Shown one piece after another: positions 1 to 5,631 of a DNA stretch of 7,862 nt. Positions within the stretch are counted from its first letter, which is position 1. Every line of letters starts with the position of its first letter. The stretch comes from a bacterium (GTDB lineage Bacteria > Patescibacteriota > CPR2 > UBA1875 > JAJYID01). The stretch lies in assembly GCA_021823605.1 (NCBI GenBank), contig JAKANV010000028.1, positions 1 through 7,862 on the forward strand, in the 5' to 3' direction. Both the position numbers and the translations under genes were made by a program. The notes below the pieces were generated by a model, which was not told where the DNA came from, did not search any database, and was given only the letters and a program-made list of their open reading frames with translations.

Positions 1-1
1 A

Positions 2-238
2 CACCGTTATCCGCACAAGCCGGAATACAAAAAGGATTTCACGACCAAACAGATAAAAGCATGGGTGGACCACAGCGTGGACAACCTATTGGTGCTGTGC
101 GATGTCCACCACCGTCACAAATGGCTCGGCGTACACATGATAACCTACCCCGTCTGGAGCCCCCAGACTTTGCTCAAAGACGACTTCATCCACGCAGTCG
201 AGAGGGAATTAAAAAAAAATGCGGGGCATAAAAGATAA
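2..238 (+). CDS. C-terminal fragment of HNH-like metal-motif protein (partial)
   Basis: An open frame enters from the left edge and runs 78 codons to a TAA, so only the C-terminal end is present. The visible part contains VDNLLVLCDVHHRHKW followed by GVHMITYPVW. The C-x2-HH arrangement after a hydrophobic 'NLLVLC' strand resembles the metal-binding second half of HNH or treble-clef nucleases, where a Cys and paired His follow the catalytic loop. The upstream half that would hold the first metal ligands and catalytic His is outside the window, so nuclease activity cannot be judged. Composition is clearly more G/C rich than in the genes that follow, which suggests a different origin from the adjacent defence operon. 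That the frame is coding is fairly sure; the family is tentative. It could be a phage-related or hypothetical zinc-binding protein rather than an active nuclease. Confidence 0.6.
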   Translation, partial: HRYPHKPEYKKDFTTKQIKAWVDHSVDNLLVLCDVHHRHKWLGVHMITYPVWSPQTLLKDDFIHAVERELKKNAGHKR

Positions 239-306
239 AAACAGATTCCTATAGAACACTCCCCGGCATTTTACCCCGTTCCCCGTTTCCTCTCCTTATC
301 ACTGGT

Positions 307-372
307 ACCCATCCGGCGGATGGGTGGGGACGAACGTGAGGTCTTGCTTATCGTCCCCCTGTTAAGGGGGAC
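307..372. repeat. REP-like cluster of overlapping inverted repeats
   Basis: Three perfect stems lie in 66 bases. ACCCATCCG at 307-315 pairs with CGGATGGGT at 317-325 (1-base centre). GGGGACGA at 326-333 pairs with TCGTCCCC at 351-358 (17-base loop). GTCCCCCT at 353-360 pairs with AGGGGGAC at 365-372 (GTTA loop). The second and third stems share bases 353-358, so they are mutually exclusive. The tail AAGGGGGTTTTGTT (373-386) resembles the G-run/T-run ends of dispersed intergenic palindromic elements. It could terminate transcription of the upstream gene, although the stop codon is about 70 bases away, or be a non-autonomous REP/MITE-like repeat. Only one copy is present in the window, so 'dispersed repeat' is an inference. 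Confidence 0.5.
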
Positions 373-459
373 AAGGGGGTTTTGTTGGTCTCTCACTTCA
401 TCATTTTATTCAAACTACACAGACTTGCCCTTTATCCCGGGGTTTGATATATAGATTTT

Positions 460-576
460 ATGGATGATCAACCTATTACAGAAGTAACAGAAGCGATCGA
501 ACGGGTTAAAAAAAACCATCTAGCTTTTGTCCAATGTCTGGGCTGCCCCTCTCATGATCCGGACAAAGGCTATTAA
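460..576 (+). CDS. Possible 38-residue small ORF
   Basis: ATG at 460 opens a 38-codon frame ending in TAA at 574-576. The N-terminal half is helix-like (ITEVTEAIERVKKNHLAF) and the C-terminal half contains C-x2-C-P (CLGCP). No convincing Shine-Dalgarno sequence lies 5-10 bases upstream; the nearest G-run (439-442) is 17 bases from the ATG. I do not recognise it. It could be a real small protein, the remnant of a decayed gene, or chance. It lies on the same strand as the following operon and ends about 80 bases before it. Confidence 0.2.
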   Translation: MDDQPITEVTEAIERVKKNHLAFVQCLGCPSHDPDKGY

Positions 577-602
577 AAAATATGTCGTATAAAAAAATAT
601 GT
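575..602. repeat. 11-base direct repeat, 17-base period, ahead of operon
   Basis: AAAAAATATGT occurs at 575-585 and again at 592-602, so the two copies repeat with a 17-base period. They sit about 50-80 bases before the start codon of the first operon gene. Tandem sites of this kind often bind a regulator, and the ParB-like protein encoded next is one candidate. The sequence is also simple A/T-rich DNA, so chance or curved promoter DNA is possible. Confidence 0.3.
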
Positions 603-638
603 GATATGGGGCTTTTAACAAGATAAGTCTATATATGT

Positions 639-644
639 AAAGGA
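639..644 (+). promoter_or_regulatory. Ribosome binding site of the ParB-like gene
   Basis: AAAGGA lies 9 bases before ATG 654 and supports that start. It is the only clear Shine-Dalgarno sequence in the four-gene operon. The downstream genes start so close to, or inside, the preceding gene that they probably depend on translational coupling. Confidence 0.55.
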
Positions 645-653
645 ACGATAAAT

Positions 654-1841
654 ATGACAAATAAAATTTCTCAAATTAGCCACAAAAAGCCGCAAATAGA
701 TATTCCATTAGGTAATCTTGAGTTAGATAATAAAAACCCGAGATTAGCAGATAAACACCATGGTGGCTCACAGTTTGATATTTTAAAGGTTTTATATGAG
801 GAGTTTGATTTAGATGAGATAGCATACTCAATGGCAGAAAACGGTTATTTTGATGAAGAACCCATTGTTGTTATTCCTCAAAATCTCCCCAAGGACTTTG
901 AGTGGGATGTGGATGTTACTAGTCTTAAGACAAGTTTTGAGCAGTTAGTTGTTTCAAATAAGGATATCAAATTTATAGTTGTAGAAGGTAATAGAAGGAT
1001 AGCTTCTGCGAAGTTACTAAGCAATAAGGGGTTTAGGGATAAGCTTAAGATTGAAAACAATGATTTTCCTAAGATCAAAAATGCGGAAGTTAAAAATGAT
1101 TTGAAAAACATCCCCTCTATTGTTTATAGGGACAGAAAAGATGTCTCTCCATATTTGGGAGTTAGACATATTACAGGGATTTTACGGTGGGAATCCTACG
1201 CAAAAGCAAGATATATATCATCAAGAATAGAGGAAGAAACGAAAAAAGGAATAGGAATAGAAGAAAGTATTAGAGAGGTGCAGAGGAAGGTAGGCGACAA
1301 CAGGACAGATATAATTAAAAAACAATACATGTTTTATAAAATATTTGAACAGGCTCAAGATGAGTTGGGATTTGATGTAAGTGAGGTAATAAATAGATTC
1401 TCACTAATAACTGTGGCACTAAACTCACCTTCAATTAGAGACTTTATTGGTGTTCCATCCTATAAGGAAGTAACGTTCAATAGACCATTAGTTTCAAAAA
1501 CCAAGCTAAAGAATTTAGAGATTCTTTTAACGTGGATTTTTGGTAATGGTAAAGGTAAAGATCCAATCCTGACGGATTCTAGAAAGATCACAAGCCACCT
1601 AGCTCCTATTTTATCAGATAAGGCCGCAACAGAGTACTTGTTAACCTATAGTAATCTTGAAGAGGCATATGAGAGAAGTGGCGGCGATAAGGAATTTGTT
1701 AAGAAGAAGATTAATTCTGCCAAAAGGGCAGTTACTAGTGCATTACAGGCAGCATATAAGTATAAAAAGGATAAGGAAATATTGGCTTTGTTAGAAGAAT
1801 TAACAATGGCAGTTGAAGAGTTGAAAAATTCAGTGTCATAA
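654..1841 (+). CDS. ParB/Srx-like domain protein of a restriction-modification-type operon
   Basis: This 395-residue protein carries an N-terminal ParB/Srx-type domain (about residues 15-165). Its 'I-x-L-x-N-L' opening strand (IPLGNLELDNKNPR, 17-30) is followed by AENGYFDEEPIVVI (61-74) and the signature VVEGNRRIASAKLL (109-122). GNRR (112-115) matches the G-x-R-R box that in ParB proteins binds nucleotide (CTP) and in Srx-like relatives binds ATP. Residues 170-235 are helical and resemble the region after the ParB box that can hold a helix-turn-helix. Residues 350-395 are Lys/Glu/Leu-rich and likely a coiled coil. There is no ParA partner and no partition context. Instead the gene leads an operon with nuclease, cytosine methyltransferase and Vsr genes, so a DNA-loading, switch or regulatory role in defence is inferred. 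Nuclease activity, claimed for some ParB-like proteins, cannot be excluded. The gene is visibly A/T rich. The domain call is firm; the role is open. Confidence 0.85.
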   Translation: MTNKISQISHKKPQIDIPLGNLELDNKNPRLADKHHGGSQFDILKVLYEEFDLDEIAYSMAENGYFDEEPIVVIPQNLPKDFEWDVDVTSLKTSFEQLVVSNKDIKFIVVEGNRRIASAKLLSNKGFRDKLKIENNDFPKIKNAEVKNDLKNIPSIVYRDRKDVSPYLGVRHITGILRWESYAKARYISSRIEEETKKGIGIEESIREVQRKVGDNRTDIIKKQYMFYKIFEQAQDELGFDVSEVINRFSLITVALNSPSIRDFIGVPSYKEVTFNRPLVSKTKLKNLEILLTWIFGNGKGKDPILTDSRKITSHLAPILSDKAATEYLLTYSNLEEAYERSGGDKEFVKKKINSAKRAVTSALQAAYKYKKDKEILALLEELTMAVEELKNSVS

Positions 1842-1844
1842 AAA

Positions 1845-2672
1845 ATGCTAGAATTATCTAATACAGATTCTATATATAATATTGCAGACTGGATTGAATA
1901 TTATATTCTTTATAAGAATAAAACTCTTTCCAAATCAAAAATGCGTGCCTTATTGGAGGATGAAGATGGAATCGTTAAAGAGGAAGATATTGATAGTGTC
2001 TTTAACGAGATGACCAAGAGAAAAAAACTATATGGTGACTCTTCCCCTTTTGAAGTAGAGGGAAATTCCATTCGACCAAAGATAAAATGGAAAGATAACC
2101 CTGAGTTAACTATGTGCCTAATTTTTTCAATAAAAGGTGTTAATCAGAAGAAAGGAACAAACGATGGTACTAAGTTGTTTGAACGACTATCAAGAGAGGC
2201 TATTAAGGTCTATCTTGGTGGCGAAGCGGAAGTAATCGGTTTTCCAAATAAGAAGAACTTCAGGGATCAGGTTAAATATTTATCAGAAAAAATGCGTGAA
2301 GAGATAGGTCATCGGAATCCGCGACCAACAGACAAGGATAAGGGGGTTGATATAATTGCTTGGAAACCGCATGGAGATATGCGCCCAAATCAGATTGTTG
2401 TTTTGCTTCAATGTGGAGCTGGTCTTAACTATTCTAAAAAAAAGTCTATATCTATCGATGCATGGCATGAATTTATTCATTTCTCAGCAAAACCAGTGGC
2501 GGGTATTATGATTCCTAAAATTGTCTCAGATGAAGACTGGATGAGTATCCGTGATGATTATAATTTAATCTTTGATAGAATTAGAATATATAAGGCAGTT
2601 TATAATAAACCCTTATCAGATAAGGCTCTTAAAAAGCAAATTCTTGATTGGTGTAAAGTCAATCTTAACTAA
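1845..2672 (+). CDS. Putative PD-(D/E)XK-type restriction endonuclease
   Basis: This 275-residue protein starts 3 bases after the ParB-like stop. It has no strong Shine-Dalgarno sequence, so coupling is likely. Residues 1-85 are charged and helical, possibly a winged-helix recognition region. Residues 107-225 resemble a PD-(D/E)XK nuclease core. A helix with Glu (FERLSREA, E118) precedes GVDIIAW (D169 as first acidic residue), then a hydrophobic strand ends in IVVLLQCGAG (Q189, C190). A conserved-looking W-x2-FI-x-F block (207-213) and a strand ending in IP (222-224) follow. The usual Lys two positions after Glu/Gln is Gly191 here, so the catalytic Lys may have migrated to the 198-200 KKK cluster or be absent. 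From memory, homologues read GQCxTGxNW at this point, which suggests a distinct family. It is the best effector candidate of the operon. The fold call is moderately confident; cleavage activity and target are unknown. Confidence 0.65.
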   Translation: MLELSNTDSIYNIADWIEYYILYKNKTLSKSKMRALLEDEDGIVKEEDIDSVFNEMTKRKKLYGDSSPFEVEGNSIRPKIKWKDNPELTMCLIFSIKGVNQKKGTNDGTKLFERLSREAIKVYLGGEAEVIGFPNKKNFRDQVKYLSEKMREEIGHRNPRPTDKDKGVDIIAWKPHGDMRPNQIVVLLQCGAGLNYSKKKSISIDAWHEFIHFSAKPVAGIMIPKIVSDEDWMSIRDDYNLIFDRIRIYKAVYNKPLSDKALKKQILDWCKVNLN

Positions 2673-2673
2673 A

Positions 2674-4032
2674 ATGAGATTTATAGACTTATTTGCAGGC
2701 CTCGGTGGATTTCATATCGCGCTTAAGCGCTTAGGGCATACTTGTGCTTATGCAAGCGAGATAGATCCACTACTCAGGGATCTATATAAGAAGAATTTCG
2801 GCATCTATCCTCACGGAGATATTCGATCTGTAAAAGCAGAAGATATACCGGAGCATGACATCCTTTGTGCAGGGTTTCCTTGCCAGCCTTTCTCAAAGGC
2901 TGGCAAGCAGGACGGTGCAGAGTGTCCTCGATGGGGTAACCTTTTTGAGGATCATGTTCTTCGTATTGCTAAAGCACATAAGCCGAAATATATATTGTTG
3001 GAAAATGTACCAAATCTTGGTCGACATAATAATGGACATACATGGGATCATATGAAAAAGCGCCTCTCAGAATTCGGCTATTCTGTTGATTCCAAGTTAC
3101 TCTCGCCGCATCAATTTGGCATACCTCAGATACGAGAAAGGATGTTCATTGTAGGAAGCCGAACTGGTTTAGCCAAGTTCAATTGGCCAGAACCATCAAA
3201 TGCGCCTATCTCGATTAAGTCGATTCTCGATTCTAATCCTAAAGAAGCAAAGCCGCTATCTGAGCAAGTTATAAAGTGTCTTAATGTCTGGCAAGACTTT
3301 CTTGATAGAGCTCCACGCGAAGAAGAGCTGCCTTCTTTTCCAATATGGTCAATGGAGTTCGGCGCAACCTATCCATTTGAGGACATCACCCCCTATGCAT
3401 TGGGAAATAGAAGATTGTCTCGCTATCGAGGATCCCATGGCATTATGCTATCCACAATAGTCCCCGCAAGCCGCTTTGACTATTTGCCATCTTATGCCAG
3501 ATCTTCCAAGCCACAGTTTCCGGATTGGAAAGAGCAGTTTATTAGGCAGAATAGAGACTATTATAGAAAGAATAAGGAATGGATTAAGTCATGGCTGCCT
3601 CAGATTCTTGAGTTTCCTTCAAGCCTTCAAAAATTTGAATGGAACTGTAAGGGTGAGAAAAGAGATATTTGGCAACTAGTCATTCAATTTAGAGCTTCCG
3701 GCGTTAGAGTTAAACGTCCCACCACGGCGCCCTCTCTTGTAGCTATGACTGCGACTCAAGTTCCTATTATTGGATGGGAGAAACGTTATATGACTCCCCA
3801 AGAATGCAGTCGCCTGCAAAGCATGGAATCTTTATCGCACCTCCCGAATACCCCTACAAGAGCATATAGAGCACTTGGTAATGCTGTGAATGTTGATATT
3901 GTAGAGTTGATTGCTAAGTCGCTTATTGGTGCAATAAGCTCTAAGAGAACTAGCAAGGCTTTTAAGCTAGCCGTAAAGCCTGCAACTATATCTGCCTTCC
4001 CAACGCAAGCAAATGCGGAAGTCAACTATTAG
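2674..4032 (+). CDS. dcm: DNA cytosine-5 methyltransferase
   Basis: This 452-residue C5-cytosine methyltransferase transfers a methyl group from S-adenosylmethionine to carbon 5 of cytosine in a specific DNA site. Motif I is DLFAGLGGF (5-13, AdoMet binding). Motif IV is GFPCQPFS (67-74) with catalytic Cys70. Motif VI is LLENV (108-112, Glu110). Motif VIII is QIRER (152-156). The C-terminal motifs are MTPQECSRLQ (373-382) and ALGNAV (400-405). All expected motifs are intact and in order. The target recognition region between motifs VIII and IX is long (about 170-345) and Trp-rich, so the recognition site may be unusual; it cannot be read from sequence. ATG 2674 is chosen because motif I normally starts at the N-terminus; an in-frame ATG at 2572 would add 34 non-conserved residues and overlap the upstream gene by 101 bases. 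The gap to the upstream stop is one base, and the 3' end overlaps Vsr by 20 bases. It is richer in G/C than the first two operon genes. Confidence 0.95.
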   Translation: MRFIDLFAGLGGFHIALKRLGHTCAYASEIDPLLRDLYKKNFGIYPHGDIRSVKAEDIPEHDILCAGFPCQPFSKAGKQDGAECPRWGNLFEDHVLRIAKAHKPKYILLENVPNLGRHNNGHTWDHMKKRLSEFGYSVDSKLLSPHQFGIPQIRERMFIVGSRTGLAKFNWPEPSNAPISIKSILDSNPKEAKPLSEQVIKCLNVWQDFLDRAPREEELPSFPIWSMEFGATYPFEDITPYALGNRRLSRYRGSHGIMLSTIVPASRFDYLPSYARSSKPQFPDWKEQFIRQNRDYYRKNKEWIKSWLPQILEFPSSLQKFEWNCKGEKRDIWQLVIQFRASGVRVKRPTTAPSLVAMTATQVPIIGWEKRYMTPQECSRLQSMESLSHLPNTPTRAYRALGNAVNVDIVELIAKSLIGAISSKRTSKAFKLAVKPATISAFPTQANAEVNY

Positions 4033-4477
4033 CGTTAAATCAATTCCGCCAGCCTCTTCGTTAATGGTATTAAAGACTATGAGAGGCAATAAATCTATAA
4101 ATACCAAGCCGGAAGTAAATCTGAGAAAGGCATTATTATTAGCGGGATTAAGAGGCTATCGACTAAATTGGGAAAAAGCCCTAGGCTGTCCTGATATAGT
4201 ATATCCACGCAGAAAGGTTGCGATATTCGTTCAAGGCTGCTTTTGGCATTCATGCCCATATTGTAAAATATCACTACCTAAGACGCATAAAAGGTATTGG
4301 TTAAAAAAGCTCTCAAATAATAAAGCAAGAGATCAATTCGTACAAAAAGTCCTAAAAAAAGAGGGATGGCGAGTTGTAGTCGCTTGGGAATGTCAAATAA
4401 AGAAAAATCCAAACAAGGTTATTGATAAAATAAGAAATATCTTAAGAACAAATAGGGGGAACATTTACACATTATAG
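4013..4477 (+). CDS. vsr: Very short patch repair (Vsr-type) mismatch endonuclease
   Basis: This 154-residue Vsr-family protein nicks next to T:G mismatches left when 5-methylcytosine deaminates, which starts short-patch repair and fits its place behind a cytosine methyltransferase. Landmarks are TKPEVNLRKALL (31-42, Glu34, equivalent to E. coli Glu25), GCPDIVYPRRK (58-68, catalytic Asp61, equivalent to Asp51), FVQGCFWHSCPYC (72-84) and VVVAWEC (121-127). Cys76, Cys81, Cys84 and Cys127 can supply the structural zinc site. His79 matches E. coli His69. The position of E. coli His64 is Gln74 here, a notable change near the active site. The ORF overlaps the methyltransferase by 20 bases with no clear Shine-Dalgarno sequence. 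Met18 (4064) and Met23 (4079) are alternative starts closer to the usual 'M-x-x-I-R-G-K-x-T-K-P-E' beginning. The start codon is therefore uncertain, but the family assignment is strong. Confidence 0.93.
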   Translation: MRKSTISVKSIPPASSLMVLKTMRGNKSINTKPEVNLRKALLLAGLRGYRLNWEKALGCPDIVYPRRKVAIFVQGCFWHSCPYCKISLPKTHKRYWLKKLSNNKARDQFVQKVLKKEGWRVVVAWECQIKKNPNKVIDKIRNILRTNRGNIYTL

Positions 4478-4520
4478 AAGTAATAACAAACAGCTATCTC
4501 CGTTTAACCCTATAATTCAT

Positions 4521-5402
4521 TTACAAGCGTAAGAACCATTCATTATTTACTTCAACAGTTTCAATCTGTTTAACGGTTACTCCCAACTGCAACTCTTTTA
4601 ATTTATCGCATAGTAATTCTCCGTCAATTAAATCAATAGGCGGTGCTCCATCTCTTGTTGCTTCTTTAATTGCTTCTCTAGTAAATGATCCTGTTGTAAT
4701 GAACAAGCCCTTATCAGCTCGACCTAGCATTGCTCCTCGAAAATCTCTAATCTGATTCGCAGGTATCGAGCTTTTATATCTTTTACATTGAAATATTATA
4801 TGAAAGCTTAGCAAGCCATTTATTCTAACAATTCCTTTACCATCTATACCTCCATCACCAGTTTTACCTGTTACTTCAACCTGTATAAACCCACTTTCTC
4901 GTAGTATTCTTTGAGCTAGCCTTTCAAAAGCAGCGGGAGACATAGTAAATAAAGTATTCAGTAGCTGTTGTTTCCATTCCTGATTTTCTTCTAATGGTTC
5001 GTCAATTTCGGTAGCTTTATTCGATTTATCGTTTTTGGTTACTACTAATGAATTACTCTTATCGTGTCCCTTAAACGTTCTTACAATCTCTGATGGATTA
5101 ATTGTATTGATATCAATGTCTGAGTTTGTTAACGTCCATATTCCTCTCTCGGAATTATTAAGCAAGCCATATTTTTTCAAATATGTTCTAGTCCATGCAA
5201 GCCTATACTCAATTTCAGTTCTCGCTTCCTCTTGAAGATGTGGTATTCGCAATACTTCATCATCCAACTTCTCAAGCTCGTACACCTTTTCATTTATTTC
5301 TTCGATAGTTCCAGAGCCACCAAGTTGGATTAATGCTTGAATTACGGGCTTAAATAATTTGTCGTAAGTTGGTATCTGCTTGTCATTGCCATTTTTTGTC
5401 AT
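4521..5402 (-). CDS. mrr: Mrr-type modification-dependent restriction endonuclease
   Basis: This 293-residue protein has the two-domain layout of Mrr, a type IV endonuclease that cuts foreign methylated DNA. Residues 10-95 form the N-terminal winged-helix recognition domain (YDKLFKPVIQAL, then the TRTYLKKYGLL and GIWTLT elements). A polar linker of about 100-145 follows. Residues 155-275 are the Mrr catalytic domain. AFERLAQRILRESGF (158-172) gives the helical Glu160, GDGGIDGKG (182-190) gives Asp187, and FQCKRYK (204-210) gives the Q-x-K pair Gln205 and Lys207. FITTGSF (234-240) and IDLIDGELL (256-264) follow. All catalytic positions are intact and the length is normal for the family. The gene converges with vsr across 43 bases and has its own AAGGGAA ribosome site. 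It is probably expressed independently of the operon. Its tolerance of the neighbouring methyltransferase's mark is an open question. Confidence 0.93.
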   Translation of the reverse strand: MTKNGNDKQIPTYDKLFKPVIQALIQLGGSGTIEEINEKVYELEKLDDEVLRIPHLQEEARTEIEYRLAWTRTYLKKYGLLNNSERGIWTLTNSDIDINTINPSEIVRTFKGHDKSNSLVVTKNDKSNKATEIDEPLEENQEWKQQLLNTLFTMSPAAFERLAQRILRESGFIQVEVTGKTGDGGIDGKGIVRINGLLSFHIIFQCKRYKSSIPANQIRDFRGAMLGRADKGLFITTGSFTREAIKEATRDGAPPIDLIDGELLCDKLKELQLGVTVKQIETVEVNNEWFLRL

Positions 5403-5406
5403 TTTG

Positions 5407-5413
5407 TTCCCTT
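5407..5413 (-). promoter_or_regulatory. Ribosome binding site of the Mrr gene
   Basis: On the - strand AAGGGAA ends 4 bases before the ATG at 5402-5400. This supports the annotated start, which also places the winged-helix domain at the usual distance from the N-terminus. Confidence 0.5.
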
Positions 5414-5557
5414 CACTTATTCTAGGATAGATTTCAACTTAATTGATATAGTTATTTATCATAAATCGCTTGTTAAAGAAAGGGAGAGTTTCCTTTACAT
5501 GGGAATTGGGCGGAATGCATTAAGTGACATTGTTGGTTAGATTTTAAGCCTGAAATA

Positions 5558-5566
5558 TGGTATAAA
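5558..5566 (+). promoter_or_regulatory. Candidate extended -10 promoter of the AbiV gene
   Basis: TGGTATAAA matches the extended -10 pattern (TGN followed by a TATAAT-like hexamer, 5 of 6). No good -35 hexamer lies 16-18 bases upstream, which extended -10 promoters can tolerate. Transcription would start near 5573 and give a leader of about 60 bases before ATG 5632. The site lies in the 229-base divergent gap between mrr and the AbiV gene, which otherwise shows no gene. No clear mrr promoter was identified there. Confidence 0.35.
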
Positions 5567-5616
5567 TTATATTACTACAAAGTCAAAGAAGCTGGGGTCT
5601 TGTTTTAGATATAGAC

Positions 5617-5622
5617 GGAGGA
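5617..5622 (+). promoter_or_regulatory. Strong ribosome binding site of the AbiV gene
   Basis: GGAGGA lies 9 bases before ATG 5632. It is the best Shine-Dalgarno match in the window and fixes the start of the gene. Confidence 0.65.
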
Positions 5623-5631
5623 AAGAAAGCC

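Larger units (their letters stand above)
239..653. other. Intergenic region upstream of the defence operon
   Basis: This 415-base stretch separates the first gene fragment from the ParB-like gene. The left half is G/C rich and holds overlapping palindromes (307-372). The right half becomes A/T rich towards the operon and holds a doubtful short ORF (460-576) and an A-tract direct repeat (575-602). I see no tRNA, no CRISPR-type array and no long ORF. A promoter for the operon presumably lies in the last 100 bases, but no clean -35/-10 pair with normal spacing is visible. TTAACA at 615-620 and TATATA at 630-635 are only 9 bases apart. Confidence 0.6.

Noticed and set aside
615..635. TTAACA / TATATA as operon promoter
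   Set aside because: The spacing of 9 bases is far too short for a sigma-70 type promoter.
239..653. CRISPR array or tRNA in the leader region
   Set aside because: There is only one short two-copy repeat with a 17-base period and no spacer-repeat pattern; no cloverleaf or T-loop sequence was found.
878..1111. 77-codon open frame on the - strand inside the ParB-like gene
   Set aside because: It is antisense to a well-supported domain (the EGNRR region) and its Leu/Ser-rich translation is typical of a shadow frame.
2283..2480. 65-codon - strand frame inside the PD-(D/E)XK-like gene
   Set aside because: It is antisense to the catalytic-core region, with no ribosome site and no recognisable motif.
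2572..2673. In-frame upstream ATG that would lengthen the methyltransferase by 34 residues
   Set aside because: It lies inside the preceding nuclease gene, adds non-conserved sequence before motif I, and the ATG at 2674 starts one base after the upstream stop.
3786..4025. 79-codon - strand frame across the methyltransferase 3' end
   Set aside because: It is antisense to conserved motifs IX and X of the methyltransferase, which explain the open frame.
4478..4520. Terminator between the convergent vsr and mrr genes
   Set aside because: The 43-base gap has no G/C-rich stem or T-run that I can see.
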